A stretch of 64,000 bases of DNA from Xiphydria camelus (taxonomy: Eukaryota; Arthropoda; Insecta; Hymenoptera; Xiphydriidae): NCBI GenBank assembly GCA_963678675.1, contig OY783195.1, positions 14,234,505-14,298,504 of the forward strand. Reading direction: 5' to 3'. Positions 1 to 10,432 of this stretch are shown piece by piece; the stretch's first letter is position 1; each line of letters begins with the position of its first letter. The translations under genes were made by a program, and so were the position numbers. The notes under the pieces were generated by a model, which was not told where the DNA came from, made no database searches, and saw nothing but the letters and a program-made list of their open reading frames with translations.

Positions 1-23
1 GCTCGCCAGCCATGGCAATCGGT

Positions 24-1524
24 TTAAGGCCTGCCACGGCCGGCCGCCTCTCTCTCCCTTTCCGCAACTTCCTTCTGCGTGAGGACTGTGGATGCAAAAG
101 CAACCACCGCCTTCCAAATAGCCCGACTGGCGACCATGAGTGGGAGAAGGGTCCCCCACGCAAGATCCTGCCCGGCAGTGGCATAGAAAGCATTACGCTC
201 ATTCCGCCAAGCAGAACATACCACCAAAGTGTGGTGGGCGTCATCATACTCATCATGGCAATGGTGACACTCAGGGGAGGGTTCCTTGCCTATGCGGTGG
301 AGAAAATCCCCAAAACAACCATGGCCAGTTATCAATTACGTGATATGGAAACCGAGACCACCGTGCTTCCGGTCCATCCAGATATCGAACATCGGGACGA
401 TGACCTCTCTGACACGACGGCCAGGAAGGGCATCCCTCTGAAGAGCTAACTTCCATTGCTCGCGAGCGAGACGGTTGGAGGAACACTTTATAGCCATTAT
501 TTCCTCAGGGGAATCATCCCCAGACTCGCGAAGAAACACGATCCCTTCATAGGTTCTGCGAAGCTTCTCAGCCCATATACCGTATGTCTGACAGCAAGCG
601 CAACAGGAGCTGTAACCTAAAATTTGACTTCGGCAGTGTTTGGAGGGTGCTCAAGTCACTCACAAATAAGTAATAATTGACAGCTATCGAGAAATCAGAC
701 ATTTTGACACTTTTCGCCCTTACGCTGTGCGAGCAGCGTTTATGAGTGACTCGAGCATCCTCCAAACACTGCCGAAGTCAAATTTTCAGGTCACAGCCCC
801 TGTTGCGTTTGCTGTCAGACATACGGTATGAATGGGGGTAATCCTCGCGAGAAGGAGGGCAGCCTCGAGCGACACCGTACGGTATGCCGATATCACCCGA
901 AGCGCAATCCTTCGCTGGATGGAAAGGAGAGGAGCACGATAGCTACTCAGCGCCAACCGGTGACTCCAGATTAGCGATCCATATAGGATCACCGAACCCA
1001 CAACCAGTGCATAAAGGCGGCGTTTGACCTCACCCGGCCCCTTGAGGTTGGGAAGAAGGCCCCACAGGGCCCTCACCACCGCGGATGCTTTGTCAGCAAT
1101 GGCAACAAAGTGCTGGCGAAAGGAGAGGGCACGGTCAAATACCACACTGAGGTACTTGGCAGTGCGACCAATCTCGATCGCCTCCCGTCCGACCATAATA
1201 ACCTCCCCCCCCCCCCCCGAACGCGAGCTGGGCCTCCGAAGGCCATGGCCACAGTCTTGTTGGCAGCTACCCTGAGGCCAAGCTCCCGAATACGAAATAC
1301 CACGGCCCCCACCTGTTCGGTGGCGAGAGCAGAAACCCTCCTAACGTTCCTACCACTACTGAGCACCATAGTGTCATCGGCATAGGCGATCACATCGCAC
1401 CCAGGCCGGACGAGCACCTCGAGGACATAATCGAACGCTATATTCTACAACAGAGGACCAAGAACGGAACCCTGGGGAACCCCAGCCCTGACATCCTTGT
1501 AGTGGACCATGTTATCCTCCCCTC
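24..1524 (-). pseudogene. LINE reverse transcriptase, palm/thumb and C-terminal zinc motif (decayed)
   Basis: Reading down the minus strand, a GVPQGSVLGP block (about 1480) is followed by the catalytic YADD (about 1385), the thumb region (786-1196), and a C-terminal Cys/His motif of the form C-x2-C...H-x4-C (24-335) typical of R1-like LINEs. The enzyme would copy LINE RNA at the nicked target. It is dead: an in-frame TAG follows the GVPQGS block (Trp expected), there is a frameshift after the YADD block, and a TAA replaces the Gln expected before the Cys/His region (about 330). Removing the MITE at 580-826 with one TA rejoins the frame. Confidence 0.8.
580..826. mobile_element. 247-bp palindromic MITE (family S), TA target duplication
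   Basis: The terminal inverted repeat starts CCGTATGTCTGACAG and the arms are near-identical for about 100 bp. TA flanks both ends (578-579 and 827-828). Excising it with one TA restores the LINE frame. The first nine bases match those of family A (CCGTATGTC). It is probably a non-autonomous Tc1/mariner-type element; no ORF of its own. Confidence 0.8.
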
Positions 1525-1676
1525 TAAAGGCCCTTGCACACTGGACGCGTCAAGCGCCAAGCGTCGAGCAGTGAGCGCTTGCTGCTTGCTGCTTGGATTG
1601 GTGACCGTTCACACTGATCGCTTCAGCGTGCCAAAACCACACCTTAACATTTTCGTAATGTACTATCACCCAAGTA

Positions 1677-1991
1677 CCATATGTCCGCGATCAATTTTAC
1701 CATAGGAAAATTGCGATTATTGCATGAGCACCTCTGCGGGTCTCCTCATCCAATAGAATCACCGGAGAAGCGTGACTGCGCATGCGTAGTCATCCGCGAG
1801 TGCAGTTCGACTTCGACGCGAGAATCGAAATCGAAATCGAACTGCACTCGCAAACGTCACGCCAACACTCGCGGATGACTACGCATGCGCAGTCACGCTT
1901 CTCCGGTGATTCTATTGGACGAGGAGACCCGCAGAGGTGCTCATGCAATAATCGCAATTTTCCTATGGTAAAATTGATCGCGGACATATGG
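1677..1991. mobile_element. Palindromic MITE, family A copy 1 (315 bp)
   Basis: A nearly perfect inverted repeat with ends CCATATGTCCGCGATCA, flanked by TA (1675-1676 and 1992-1993). The arms share the ATTGCATGAGCACC...CGGAGAAGCGTGA interior with the copies at 8558 and 18028. No coding capacity. TA duplication and short TIR suggest Tc1/mariner mobilisation (inference). Confidence 0.85.
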
Positions 1992-2144
1992 TAGAAGACT
2001 TCGCATGGAAACGAAAATTAATCATTTTGGCAATTTTATATCTCCATCGCTGATTGTTCTTTTTTGATTTTTACACATGAAATGTTAATCGACGTAAAAT
2101 ATCAAACCCAATCTGAACCAAATGCGAGGTTAGGCTAGTTTGTA

Positions 2145-2363
2145 CACCCGTGCTCACGGATTCTGTCGCTGGTGACTTTTTAAAATGTTATTTTTAAACG
2201 TTCTAACCAATGATTAATAATCCTCATGCTTTCATTAACGAGAGTAGACGCCACCGTAGATAATGAGGGCATGAGAATTAATTGTTCATTGGTTAGTACG
2301 TTTAAAAATAACATTTAAAAAAGTCACCAGCGACAGAATCCGTGACATCCGTGAACACGGATG
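2145..2363. mobile_element. Palindromic MITE, family B copy 1
   Basis: An inverted repeat of about 95 bp per arm around TCACGGATTCTGTCGC, with ends CACCCGTG / CACGGATG, flanked by TA (2143-2144 and 2364-2365). The right end holds a short extra repeat of GTGACATCC. Other copies are at 3747, 40347 and 49485. Confidence 0.75.
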
Positions 2364-2510
2364 TAACTAGGCCGCTGCTCGCTGCTAGCCCAAAATCCAA
2401 CACCGTTCAATTTTTGGGAAGCGTCAAGCGTCACGTACGAAATATCTCTGCGTTCATTGGTTGCTGCTCGACGCTTGGCGCTTGACGCGTCCAGTGTGCA
2501 AGGGCCTTAA

Positions 2511-2611
2511 AGCGGACCCTACGGCCCCTCAAGTAGTCTGTGACGATGGTGACCAAGTACTCGGGCAGCCGCTTCCTGCGGAGTTGGATGACGATGGCCT
2601 CCCAGGGGACC
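2511..2611 (-). pseudogene. LINE reverse transcriptase, upstream fragment
   Basis: This short minus-strand piece reads SVPWEAIVIQLRRKRLPEY and then TDYLRGRRVRF, the RT segment that normally precedes the GVPQGS block. It is separated from the rest of the RT by the 980-bp MITE at 1528-2507. The sequence upstream of it belongs to family C, so this is where the LINE copy was truncated. Confidence 0.75.
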
Positions 2612-2956
2612 GAATAGGGCGCAGGCACCTAGCAAACGAGAAAGTATGGCGGTTGACACATACGTTTGTTTACAAAGTGGAATTTTTCAGAGTAATTGTA
2701 TTTTTTGGAAATAAAACATGGTTTTCAAAGTTAATAAAATATTTCCATTCGCAAAACGATTTCCTTCACGTTTATTTCGACCCTCGGACGCGATTATTAA
2801 TAAAAAGTAAAAATACAGTTAAATCGGAGTAATGAAGGAAGAGTGATAAATCTTGCAATAAATGTAAAATAATTAACGAGTGACGATAAGAGACAAGTGA
2901 ACCGACGGGGAAGATTACAGTGACCAGGCAGTTCTCAGGATTTTTGAGTAGGGTAA
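2612..2956. mobile_element. Family C palindromic element, copy 1, left fragment
   Basis: The sequence from CACCTAGCAAACGAGAAAG to GATTTTTGAGTAGGGTAA matches an arm of the complete C copy at 4802-7124. It is cut on the left by the LINE and on the right by insertion of Harbinger H1 (TAA duplication 2954-2956). The same C copy resumes at 16527. No ORF is supported. Confidence 0.8.
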
Positions 2957-3377
2957 GGGCCGGTTGTATAAACCCAGGTAGCACATTGACGTTAGAATAA
3001 CGTCTCAGACGTCATTTTTTGGTCAGTATAGGGTTTCAGACGTCAGTTGTCGTAATATTAACGTCGCAGGGACGTCATATTTACGACGTACCTTGGACGT
3101 CAAAATTCAACGTCTTTTTGACGGAACTTTTCCGTCATTTTTAATGACGAACAAAACTTAGAAAAATGTCCGTCTCCTGCATATATAGGGACTTGAAAAT
3201 TTATTTGTGAATAAATGGACAAAAATTGTAATTTGTTCAATTATTAAATCAATAAATTATTTCATTTAGTCTCCAGAGTATGTTGAGCAAGTTATAAACT
3301 ATACTGTTTATTAAAAAGCACAGATTATTAAAGTAAATGAAAGACAATCAATTAATGTAGGATGAATAAAGATTCAT

Positions 3378-3473
3378 ATAATTATTTATTTATTTATTTA
3401 TTTATATTTATTTATTATTTATTTCTTGCATAGACGCAAATTGATATTAGTATCAATTTGCATCTATGCAAGA
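3378..3473. repeat. ATTT microsatellite followed by a 20-bp-arm hairpin
   Basis: A run of ATTT repeats with minor interruptions (about 3378-3425) leads into an inverted repeat of TTGCATAGACGCAAATTGAT with a tiny central loop (about 3425-3473). It lies in element D, with no gene nearby. Confidence 0.7.
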
Positions 3474-3644
3474 ATATTTATCAAGATACAATCATAAATT
3501 TAGAAAAATGTTGAGAAAAGAATAATACAATTATAAAATCTTATTTTTTCAAGCTCTTTCTTATTGAAAAGTAATATACATTTATTCATCAAACTTCATA
3601 TGAACACTAATACATAGTAATAATATTCTTAACCACAGGAGCGT

Positions 3645-3744
3645 GCAGCAGATGAGGACTCGAGGACACCGACCGATCAACGAAGTTAAGCAGCGAAAAG
3701 TGCGGACACTAGCTGGATGGGTGACCGCTCACGATGAAAAGATA
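3645..3744 (+). ncRNA. 5S rRNA-derived fragment
   Basis: The run CCGATCAACGAAGTTAAGCA followed by CTGGATGGGTGACCG matches the middle and 3' part of animal 5S rRNA, which holds its internal promoter. The 5' third is not recognisable and the central part is diverged, so this is a pseudogene or a 5S-headed SINE remnant, not a working 5S gene. It abuts the left end of a family-B MITE. Confidence 0.6.
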
Positions 3745-3746
3745 TA

Positions 3747-3959
3747 CACTCGGCGTCTCGGATTCTGTCGCTGGTGACTTTTTTAAAATGTTATTTTTAA
3801 ACGTACTAACCAATGATTAATCAATTCTCATGGTTTTATTAACGAAGGTAGACACTACCGTAGCTAATGAGGGCATGAGAATTAATTGTTCATTGGTTAG
3901 TACGTTTAAAAATAACATTTAAAAAAAGTCACCAGCGACATAATCCGAGACGCCAGGTG
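3747..3959. mobile_element. Palindromic MITE, family B copy 2 (213 bp)
   Basis: Ends CACTCGGCGTCTCGGATT / AATCCGAGACGCCAGGTG, flanked by TA on both sides. The internal arms match B copy 1, including TCGCTGGTGACTTTTT and AACCAATGATTAAT. Confidence 0.75.
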
Positions 3960-4371
3960 TACGTCAGACCTAACCTTTTAGAACCGTCATTTTTTTCGTC
4001 ATCACAACGTACGGTAGAACGTCATTATTACGTGATTTGTCTGACGTCGTGTGGATGTGCAATTAAGCCGTCTTTGCGACGTTAAAATGACGTCATATCT
4101 TTCGTCATCTGACGTCAGAACTGACCTTCAAAAAACGTCATTTCGACGTTAGTGTGCTACCTGGGAACGTTAGTAACCACAAGGTCAAAGTTAACTGAAG
4201 TTCAAATAGCAATTGTGCGTGCGTTGTACAATGCGTGGTCTGCATTATGAACTGGAGTTAATCCATAGTCAGCGTGAACGGTGGATTTTGATGAGTTAAT
4301 TTCTAGCTAACCTCAAAACTGCGTGACGTTTGTGGTAGTAAACAATAGTAAATACAAAAGGTTATAAGAAA

Positions 4372-4799
4372 ATGGAACCTATGACGGATGACGAAGATTT
4401 CGAAGAATTAGTTGAGATTGTAGGAGAACTACTAATTAGAAGAGGCAGAGTGTTTCGGAGAAGAACTGATCATTTCGAAGAATGGTCGGAAGAAGAATTT
4501 TACGATAGATTTCGAGTTTCAAAAAACACAGCTCGTGAATTGTTGCAACAATTAAATATAGGACGCGCTACTGTGAGAGGTACATAAATTTTTTTAAGCA
4601 CTTGGCATTAGTGCGTTTTACATTCTGTTGTTACAGGAACCATGCAATGTCTTCGGGGGAAATGTTATTGCTAACCCTGCGTTATTACGCAACAGGCTCT
4701 ATGTTAATAGTTGTTGGTGATTTTTGTGGAGTTCACAAATCTACAGCGTCAAGAATAATACACAGGGTTTCTCGCGCTATAGCTGGTTTGAGACCCATA
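4372..4799 (+). pseudogene. Harbinger H1 transposase, N-terminal part
   Basis: The acidic start reads MEPMTDDEDFEELVEIVGEL, then a charged stretch. After a probable small intron (donor about 4577, acceptor about 4615) comes LLLTLRYYATGSMLIVVGDF and a helix-turn-helix-like HKSTASRIIHRVSRAI, typical of Harbinger transposases upstream of the DDE domain. The exon phases do not match cleanly, so a frameshift is likely at the junction. The gene is cut at Ile-Tyr by the C2 insertion at 4802 and continues at 7127. Confidence 0.75.
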
Positions 4800-4801
4800 T
4801 A

Positions 4802-7124
4802 CCGGGTGTTAGGCTATGTTGTGGCCATAGGACGATATGGTACGTAGCGATTTGTAGACTCTAGGTTGTACGCTATTGGTCGGAGACGCAAGCACGCTGA
4901 ACGATTGGCTCTGCTATCGTCGACAGACGGCAATCGTCGCAAGAGAAGTTCCCTAAGGCGTAGGCACCTAGCAGACGAGAAAGTATGGCGGTTGACAGAT
5001 ACGTTTGTTTACAAAGTGGAATTTTTCGGAGCAATTGTACTTTTTGGAAATAAAACGTGATTTTCAAAGTTAATAAAATATTTCTATTCGCGAAACGATT
5101 TCCTTCGCGTTTATTTCGATCCTCGAACGCGCTTATTAATAAAAAGTAAAAATACAGTTAAATCGAAGTAATGAAGGAAGGGTGATAAATCTTAGGTTAA
5201 ATGTAAAATAATTAACGAGTTGTAGAGACAAGTGAACCAACGTGGAAGATTACAGTAACCAGGCAGTTCTCAAGATTTTTGAGTAGGGTAAGTGTAACGA
5301 TAAATCAAGAGGAATAACAAAAATGAATTGTTTTGAAGTCATTCAATTTCTTTATACTTTACAAAGGCAATAATATTACAAAAATTATTCGTAGAATTAG
5401 AGAAAGTGATGAGTTCTTCATGGAAATGACTTCGACTATGGACGAAGCAAGACGACGCTAAACCAATGGATGACGGAAGAGTTCGACGATGTGCATCAGC
5501 CTCCACGGAGAAATGTGCCGAAGACGAAGGACGACTGGTGTGCCGCTCATGAGTTTGAAATAAATGAAACGTAAGGTATTATTCATACAGAAAAAGAATG
5601 TAGTGCAGGTATTTATTTACCAGTACGAGTTGCTGCTCGTTGTTGCGACCTCAGCATTCCACGATCGTTTGGATTATTGCTCGGCTGAGCAAGGAAATCA
5701 TTTTGAACATCTCCTGTAAAGATGAAGCAACCGTGAGTTATCCACAAAATGTTATGAAAAGGATTTGCTTACATCCGTGGTATCGTTTTCCATAATTTTA
5801 TTAACCTTTCACGGTCTTCCTGATGTTACAGCTTTTCGTGTCCTCCGGGGGAGTTGATGCTCGTTGTTGCGACCTCAGCATTCCACGATCGTTTGGATTA
5901 TTGCTCGGCTGAGCAAGGAAATCATTTAGAACGTCTCCTGTAAAGATGAAGCAACGGTGAGTTTTCCACAAAATTTTATGAAAAGGATTTGCTTACATTC
6001 GTGGTATCGTTTTCCATAATTTTATTAACCTTTCACGGTCTTCCTGATGTTACAGCTTTTCGTGTCCTCCGGGGGAGTTGATGCTCGTTGTTGAATGGCA
6101 GAGTGAAACGAGGGAGGATTTCAATTTGGAGCAATCTGACATTACTGCGGGAGGCACCAACCCAGGCTCTTACAAAGCACTCGATCAGGTTGCCGATTGC
6201 AGGCACACTTGCAAAACATAAAGTCCTTCGCCATGGTCCTGGTTATCGATACTTGCTGAAAAATTCCATATCGTTGGTTAGCGGATGGTAATGTGTGTCG
6301 TACTGGTAAATTAAATACCTGCACTACATTCTTTTTCTGTATGAATAATACCTTACGTTTCATTTATTTCAAACTCATGAGCGGCACTCCAATCGTCCTT
6401 CGTCTTCGGCACATTTCTCCATGGAGGCTGATGCACATCGTCGAACTCTTCCGTCATCCATTGGTTTAGCGTCGTCTTGCTTCGTCCATAGTCGAAGTCA
6501 TTTCCATGAAGAACTCATCATTTTCTCTAATTCTACGAATAATTTTTGTAATATTATTGCCTTTGTAAAGTATAAAGAAATTGAATGACTTCAAAACAAT
6601 TCATTTTTGTTATTCCTCTTGATTTATCGTTACACTTACCCTACTCAAAAATCTTGAGAACTGCCTGGTCACTGTAATCTTCCACGTTGGTTCACTTGTC
6701 TCTACAACTCGTTAATTATTTTACATTTAACCTAAGATTTATCACCCTTCCTTCATTACTTCGATTTAACTGTATTTTTACTTTTTATTAATAAGCGCGT
6801 TCGAGGATCGAAATAAACGCGAAGGAAATCGTTTCGCGAATAGAAATATTTTATTAACTTTGAAAATCACGTTTTATTTCCAAAAAGTACAATTGCTCCG
6901 AAAAATTCCACTTTGTAAACAAACGTATCTGTCAACCGCCATACTTTCTCGTCTGCTAGGTGCCTACGCCTAGGGAACTTCTCTTGCGACGATTGCCGTC
7001 TGTCGACGATAGCAGAGCCAATCGTTCGGCGTGCTTGCGTCTCCGACCAATAGCGTACAACCTAGAGTCTACAAATCGCTACGTACCATATCGTCCTATG
7101 GCCACAACATAGCCTAACACCCGG
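4802..7124. mobile_element. Family C palindromic element, complete copy (2.3 kb)
   Basis: Ends CCGGGTGTTAGGCTATG and its complement, TA on both sides (4800-4801, 7125-7126), and arms of about 820 bp that are almost identical inverted repeats (4802-5628 and 6300-7124). The centre holds a 224-bp tandem duplication. Excision with one TA joins the H1 transposase frame exactly, which fixes the ends and the TSD. No transposase was found, so it needs a helper. TA suggests the Tc1/mariner group (inference). Confidence 0.85.
5636..6083. repeat. Tandem duplication, two 224-bp units
   Basis: The CTCGTTGTTGCGACCTCAGC start recurs at 5636 and 5860, and the CTCGTTGTTG prefix again at 6084, giving a 224-bp period. 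The copies differ at a few sites. It forms the unpaired centre of the C palindrome; each unit ends with CTTTTCGTGTCCTCCGGGGG. Confidence 0.85.
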
Positions 7125-7126
7125 TA

Positions 7127-7848
7127 TATAAAGTCTCCAACTGAAGAGCAAGATATTAGAAGGATCCGGTATGATTTCTATAGAAAAGCGCGTTTTCCGC
7201 GCTGTATTGGGGCTTTGGACTGCACCCAGGTGAAAATTCAGTCGCCGGGGGGAGACAATGCGGAGATTTACCGCAATAGGAAAAGTTATTTTTCCTTTAA
7301 TGTGTGTGCAGTGCGTTTGTGATGCAAGCTTAACATTTACAAATATTGTTTGTCGATGGCCAGGGTCCACCCATGACGCTACTATCTTCAATAATAGTCG
7401 ATTGCGAGCAGAGTTTGAAAATGGCGAGATGGGTGATAATATCCTTGTAGGCGACAAAGGTTATGCTGTGAAACGTTACCTAATGACACCATTGAGACAT
7501 CCACTAACTAGAGCCGAGCATTTGTATACTGAATCGTTAATAAGAACACGCAATGTTATAGAAAGAAGTTTCGGGGTGTGGAAACGCCGTTTCCCTATTT
7601 TGGCTTTAGGAATCAGATTAGACTTGAATCGAGTCGAAGCTGTTGTCGTGGCTACTGCCGTAGTACACAATATTGCATGCAAAAATGGAGATCCAGGTCC
7701 TCCGCGGTTAAACGCCGAACTCGAAGCATTTATTCTCGAAATGAACCATATTAATGAAGATCTAGACGAAAACGCACAAGTGGCTGGTAACCATAACAAT
7801 CATATGCAACAAATGTTAATTAATGGCTATTTTGCAACCCTTCATTAA
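7127..7848 (+). pseudogene. Harbinger H1 transposase, DDE domain
   Basis: The DDE_Tnp_4 features are visible in order: GALDCTQVKI (first Asp, about 7205), SPGGDNAEIYRNRK, CRWPGSTHDATIF, VGDKGYAV (second Asp, about 7450) and NVIERSFGVWKRRFP (Glu, about 7560). A frameshift lies in a short TG run at about 7303-7310, between RNRKSYFSF and VCDASL. The end matches a Harbinger C-terminus. The nuclease would cut the element ends with the help of the Myb-like partner encoded on the other strand. Confidence 0.85.
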
Positions 7849-7910
7849 ACGTTGTATTAAATAGAGGATATGTAAGAAGTATGTATGTATTTTAATATGT
7901 TAAAACGTCA

Positions 7911-8555
7911 TTACAGGTTAATACATTGTTTTGTCAGCAATTTCATTTTCGACTGGTGTTCTTCCTGCAAAAATTGTATCCTGAGGCGGTGCTCCTCCTC
8001 CATAAACTTAATCTGAAGCTCATGGCGCGCCTGCTGATCGTCTTTGCGTTGCTGATGTTCCGCTCTTAAAATCTCAATTTGTAAATCGCTCTGAGTACAT
8101 TTCCGTTCTGCCCATACAGTTAAATGACTGGACAGTTTACTTGTAGAGCGCTTCGCCGTAGTGGTTGGTTGTAACGGTTGGGAAACCTTCTTTCTTAATT
8201 TGGCTGGTGTGTATTCCGCCCAGTCCTCGCGGTCTACGTCGCTTGGTCCTTCTTCACCCATACCTATACCTCCATTATCGCTGGACCAGATATGAGTGCC
8301 GATGTTTGTGTCACGTCCTGGGGAGCATAAATTCCTATCGCAAGATCCGTATTGCAAAGTAACGGCGCGACTCTTTGTTGGCGCTAACGAGTCCCTTTCT
8401 TCTGTTGTATGACCTGTATTTCGGCTCTCCTGTTGGAAGGATGTTAAACCATCTGTATCCAAATCCTCGTCATCGCTATTTATGTCCACATTTTCTTTGT
8501 TTAACTCGCAATCGTCGTCGAACTCGCTTATTAGTCCCGTTATTTGACTGCCAAG
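7911..8555 (-). pseudogene. H1 Myb/SANT-like accessory protein, C-terminal part
   Basis: The third piece of the H1 second gene. It is acidic (NSDDEDLDTDG) and ends in a charged coiled-coil-like helix rich in Glu, Gln, His and Lys (RAEHQQRKDDQQARHELQIK and on to the stop). Such tails are usual in Harbinger Myb-like proteins. The piece is separated from the preceding one (8876-9021) by MITE A2; removing that MITE and one TA keeps the frame open. Confidence 0.7.
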
Positions 8556-8557
8556 TA

Positions 8558-8873
8558 CCGTATGTCCGCGATCATTTGAACCATAGGAAAATTGCGAGTT
8601 TTGCATGAGCACCCCTTTGGGTCTCCTTGTCCAATAGAATCACCGGAGAAGCGTGAATGCGCATGCGTAGTCATCCGCGAGTGTGGCGTCGTCAGCAAGT
8701 TCAGATCGGTTATCGAAATAATCGATCTGAACTTGCTGACGACGCCACACTCGCGGATGATTACGCATGCGCATTCACGCTTCTCCGGTGATTCTATTGG
8801 ACGAGGAGACCCAAAGGGGTGCTCATGCAAAACTCGCAATTTTCCTATGGTTCAAATGATCGCGGACATACGG
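8558..8873. mobile_element. Palindromic MITE, family A copy 2 (316 bp)
   Basis: Ends CCGTATGTCCGCGATCA and complement, TA duplication (8556-8557, 8874-8875). Almost perfect palindrome centred on an ATCGGTTATCGAAATAATCGAT core at about 8710. Excision restores the H1 Myb-like frame. This is the cleanest reference copy of family A in the window. Confidence 0.9.
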
Positions 8874-8875
8874 TA

Positions 8876-9021
8876 GATCCTTTATAGCTTCATCGGTATC
8901 TGAGATAACGACGGGTTTCGGAGGACCTCCGCCAGTTCCTCTCGCATAACGATTTTCTTCTCCAAATTTTTGTTTTGTTCGTTTTTTCATGTTTTGGTAT
9001 TTATTTTTGAGGACGATGTCG
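8876..9021 (-). pseudogene. H1 Myb/SANT-like accessory protein, middle part
   Basis: Reads IVLKNKYQNMKKRTKQKF and then GGGPPKPVVISDTDEAIKDL. The LKNKYQNMKK helix is the third helix end of the Myb-like domain whose first part lies at 15814-15996. EnSpm element E (9024-15811) separates the two. Joining them with one AT keeps the frame. Confidence 0.75.
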
Positions 9022-9039
9022 ATCCCAGGTAGCAATTTC

Positions 9040-9470
9040 ATGTTCTATAAAAGTCATAAGAACGTTTTCAGAGCAAATCTTATAGAGCAATGCTTGTTCT
9101 AAGAACGTTTTCAAAACGTTCTTACAACACTTATAGGATAAGAATGGGCACCGTTCTATAGAACGTTTTAGTTCTTTAAGCTGTTCTGTAAGGCCTGCAG
9201 GAAGCACTTATAGAATTGCTGAGTAAACGTTCTCACAGGTCTTAAAGAACTTTTATAACACAGTTACAAAGCAATCCGATAAAAATTCTATAGGAGTTCT
9301 AAAATGCTGTCTTAGAGTTCTGCTATAGAACAAATAAAGAACTCTTATACAATTATTCTTTAGCAGCGCATATTGCTTCGTTATACAACTTTTGTGTTGC
9401 ATGGTGTTCTATTTACAGAACTTTAAAATCGTTTAAATGTATCTTTTAAGAACAGAATGTTTCTGTATCG
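9040..9470. repeat. Subterminal motif array of element E, left end
   Basis: Repeated TTCTATA, CTTATAGA and AAGAACGTTTT motifs occur in both orientations, about one every 20-30 bp. The right end holds the mirror array (15240-15800). This is the layout of CACTA subterminal repeats, which bind the element's own protein. The motif differs from those of elements D and EnSpm2. Confidence 0.75.
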
Positions 9471-10002
9471 CATCACAATGCTGCACTCGTCAAAAATAAT
9501 ATGGATGGCGACCAAGAACCAAGGTGGACCTAATCAACCTGCATAAGAGTACTCACAGTACGAAATGCTTAGTTGGTTTGTATAAAGTCCATCAGGGAGC
9601 AGGAAATTTTAATGCGGAAAAAGGTTTATCGTGAAACATGTGGTGCATAATGATAATTCTTTGACGCGCCCTTAGTTTATCTTATATTTCCTATGATGCC
9701 GGAAATTTATAATAAAAAAAATATTTTCTAAATTGATGAATTTAGCAACCAACTGTATATAAAATAGTCAGAAAGTAAATATAATCCATATTATTGATAT
9801 TATTTTGCCTATTTATATTGTAGGTATATATTTTTAATTATGATTTTTTTCTTTCACAATATGGCGACAAAAAGAAAGGCTTTCTCCTGTACTTCCAATA
9901 TGGATTCTCACTAGTATGACATTTTTGTGTCGATTGCAATGATTATAGAGCAAGTATGCTTCGTAAGCAGCTATTACAGGATATCCCGCGCAGAACCACA
10001 CA

Positions 10003-10338
10003 GTTGCAGGGACCTTGACATTTACCTTCAGCCGGGCTTGGTCGGTACTCGAATCATTTACCTACCTATACCGGTAGAAGTCGAGTCGGTAGTTAGAGTT
10101 GGTGTTAATTCGGAAGATCGAAGCATTTAACCTCGAAACGTGAATTTGTGAATAATAGAAATTACTCACCATTATTTACAAATTCACGATTTCGAGGTTA
10201 AACGCTTCGATCTCCCGAATTGACACCAACTCTAACTAACGACTCGACTTCCACCGGTATACCACGGTAGATAAATGGCTCGAGTACCGACCAAGCCTGG
10301 CCGTAGGTAAATTTCAAGATCCCTGCAACTGGCCAGTA
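10003..10338. mobile_element. Foldback MITE inside element E
   Basis: Arms of about 160 bp: left CAGGGACCTTGACATTTACC, right GGTAAATTTCAAGATCCCTG, with a short loop near 10160-10175. The arms differ by several small changes. No clear target duplication was identified and there is no ORF. Confidence 0.7.
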
Positions 10339-10408
10339 CAGAGCAGGACATTCTGTACAGATCTATGCCATTTAATATCCACAGTGTTGTCATATTTTAC
10401 GATACACC

Positions 10409-10432
10409 AACCTAACCTAACCTAACCTAACC
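10409..10432. repeat. Short interstitial telomere-type repeat (CCTAA)n
   Basis: Four CCTAA units in a row, the complement of the TTAGG telomere repeat of most insects. It is too short to be a telomere and sits inside element E. It supports an insect origin outside the Diptera. Confidence 0.7.

Larger units (their letters stand above)
1528..2507. mobile_element. 980-bp non-autonomous PIF/Harbinger element
   Basis: The terminal repeats begin AGGCCCTTGCACACTGG on the left, with the exact complement on the right. They continue through a degenerate GCGTCAAGCGCC / CAAGCGTCGAGCA zone of more than 40 bp. The target duplication is TAA (1525-1527 and 2508-2510), as expected for Harbinger. It carries no transposase and holds one family-A and one family-B MITE. 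It interrupts the LINE reverse transcriptase. Confidence 0.85.
1..2611 (-). mobile_element. 5'-truncated R1-like non-LTR retrotransposon (LINE)
   Basis: Minus-strand LINE whose 3' part leaves the window at position 1. Reverse-transcriptase blocks are read in order from about 2611 down to 24. The 5' end stops abruptly at about 2611, next to family-C sequence (2612-2956), so it is probably a 5'-truncated copy that inserted into C. It is split by a Harbinger MITE (1528-2507) and by a small TA MITE (580-826). Clade placement (R1/I group) rests on the RT motifs and the C-terminal Cys/His motif and is recognition from memory, not a search. Confidence 0.8.
2973..4165. mobile_element. Non-autonomous EnSpm/CACTA-like element D
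   Basis: The ends are CCCAGGTAGCACA and TGTGCTACCTGGG, flanked by a 2-bp AA duplication (2971-2972, 4166-4167). It sits just inside the left end of H1. Both terminal 150-200 bp are crowded with ACGTC/GACGT motifs in both orientations (about 2985-3130 and 3950-4150), like the subterminal arrays of CACTA elements. No transposase; the interior holds AT repeats, a 5S-like fragment and a family-B MITE. It shares its TIR with element E. Confidence 0.75.

Noticed and set aside
12..449. 145-aa plus-strand frame at the window start
   Set aside because: Antisense shadow of the LINE reverse transcriptase C-terminus, which has clear motifs on the minus strand.
10409..10432. Telomere or subtelomere
   Set aside because: Only four CCTAA units, buried inside a transposon; normal DNA on both sides.
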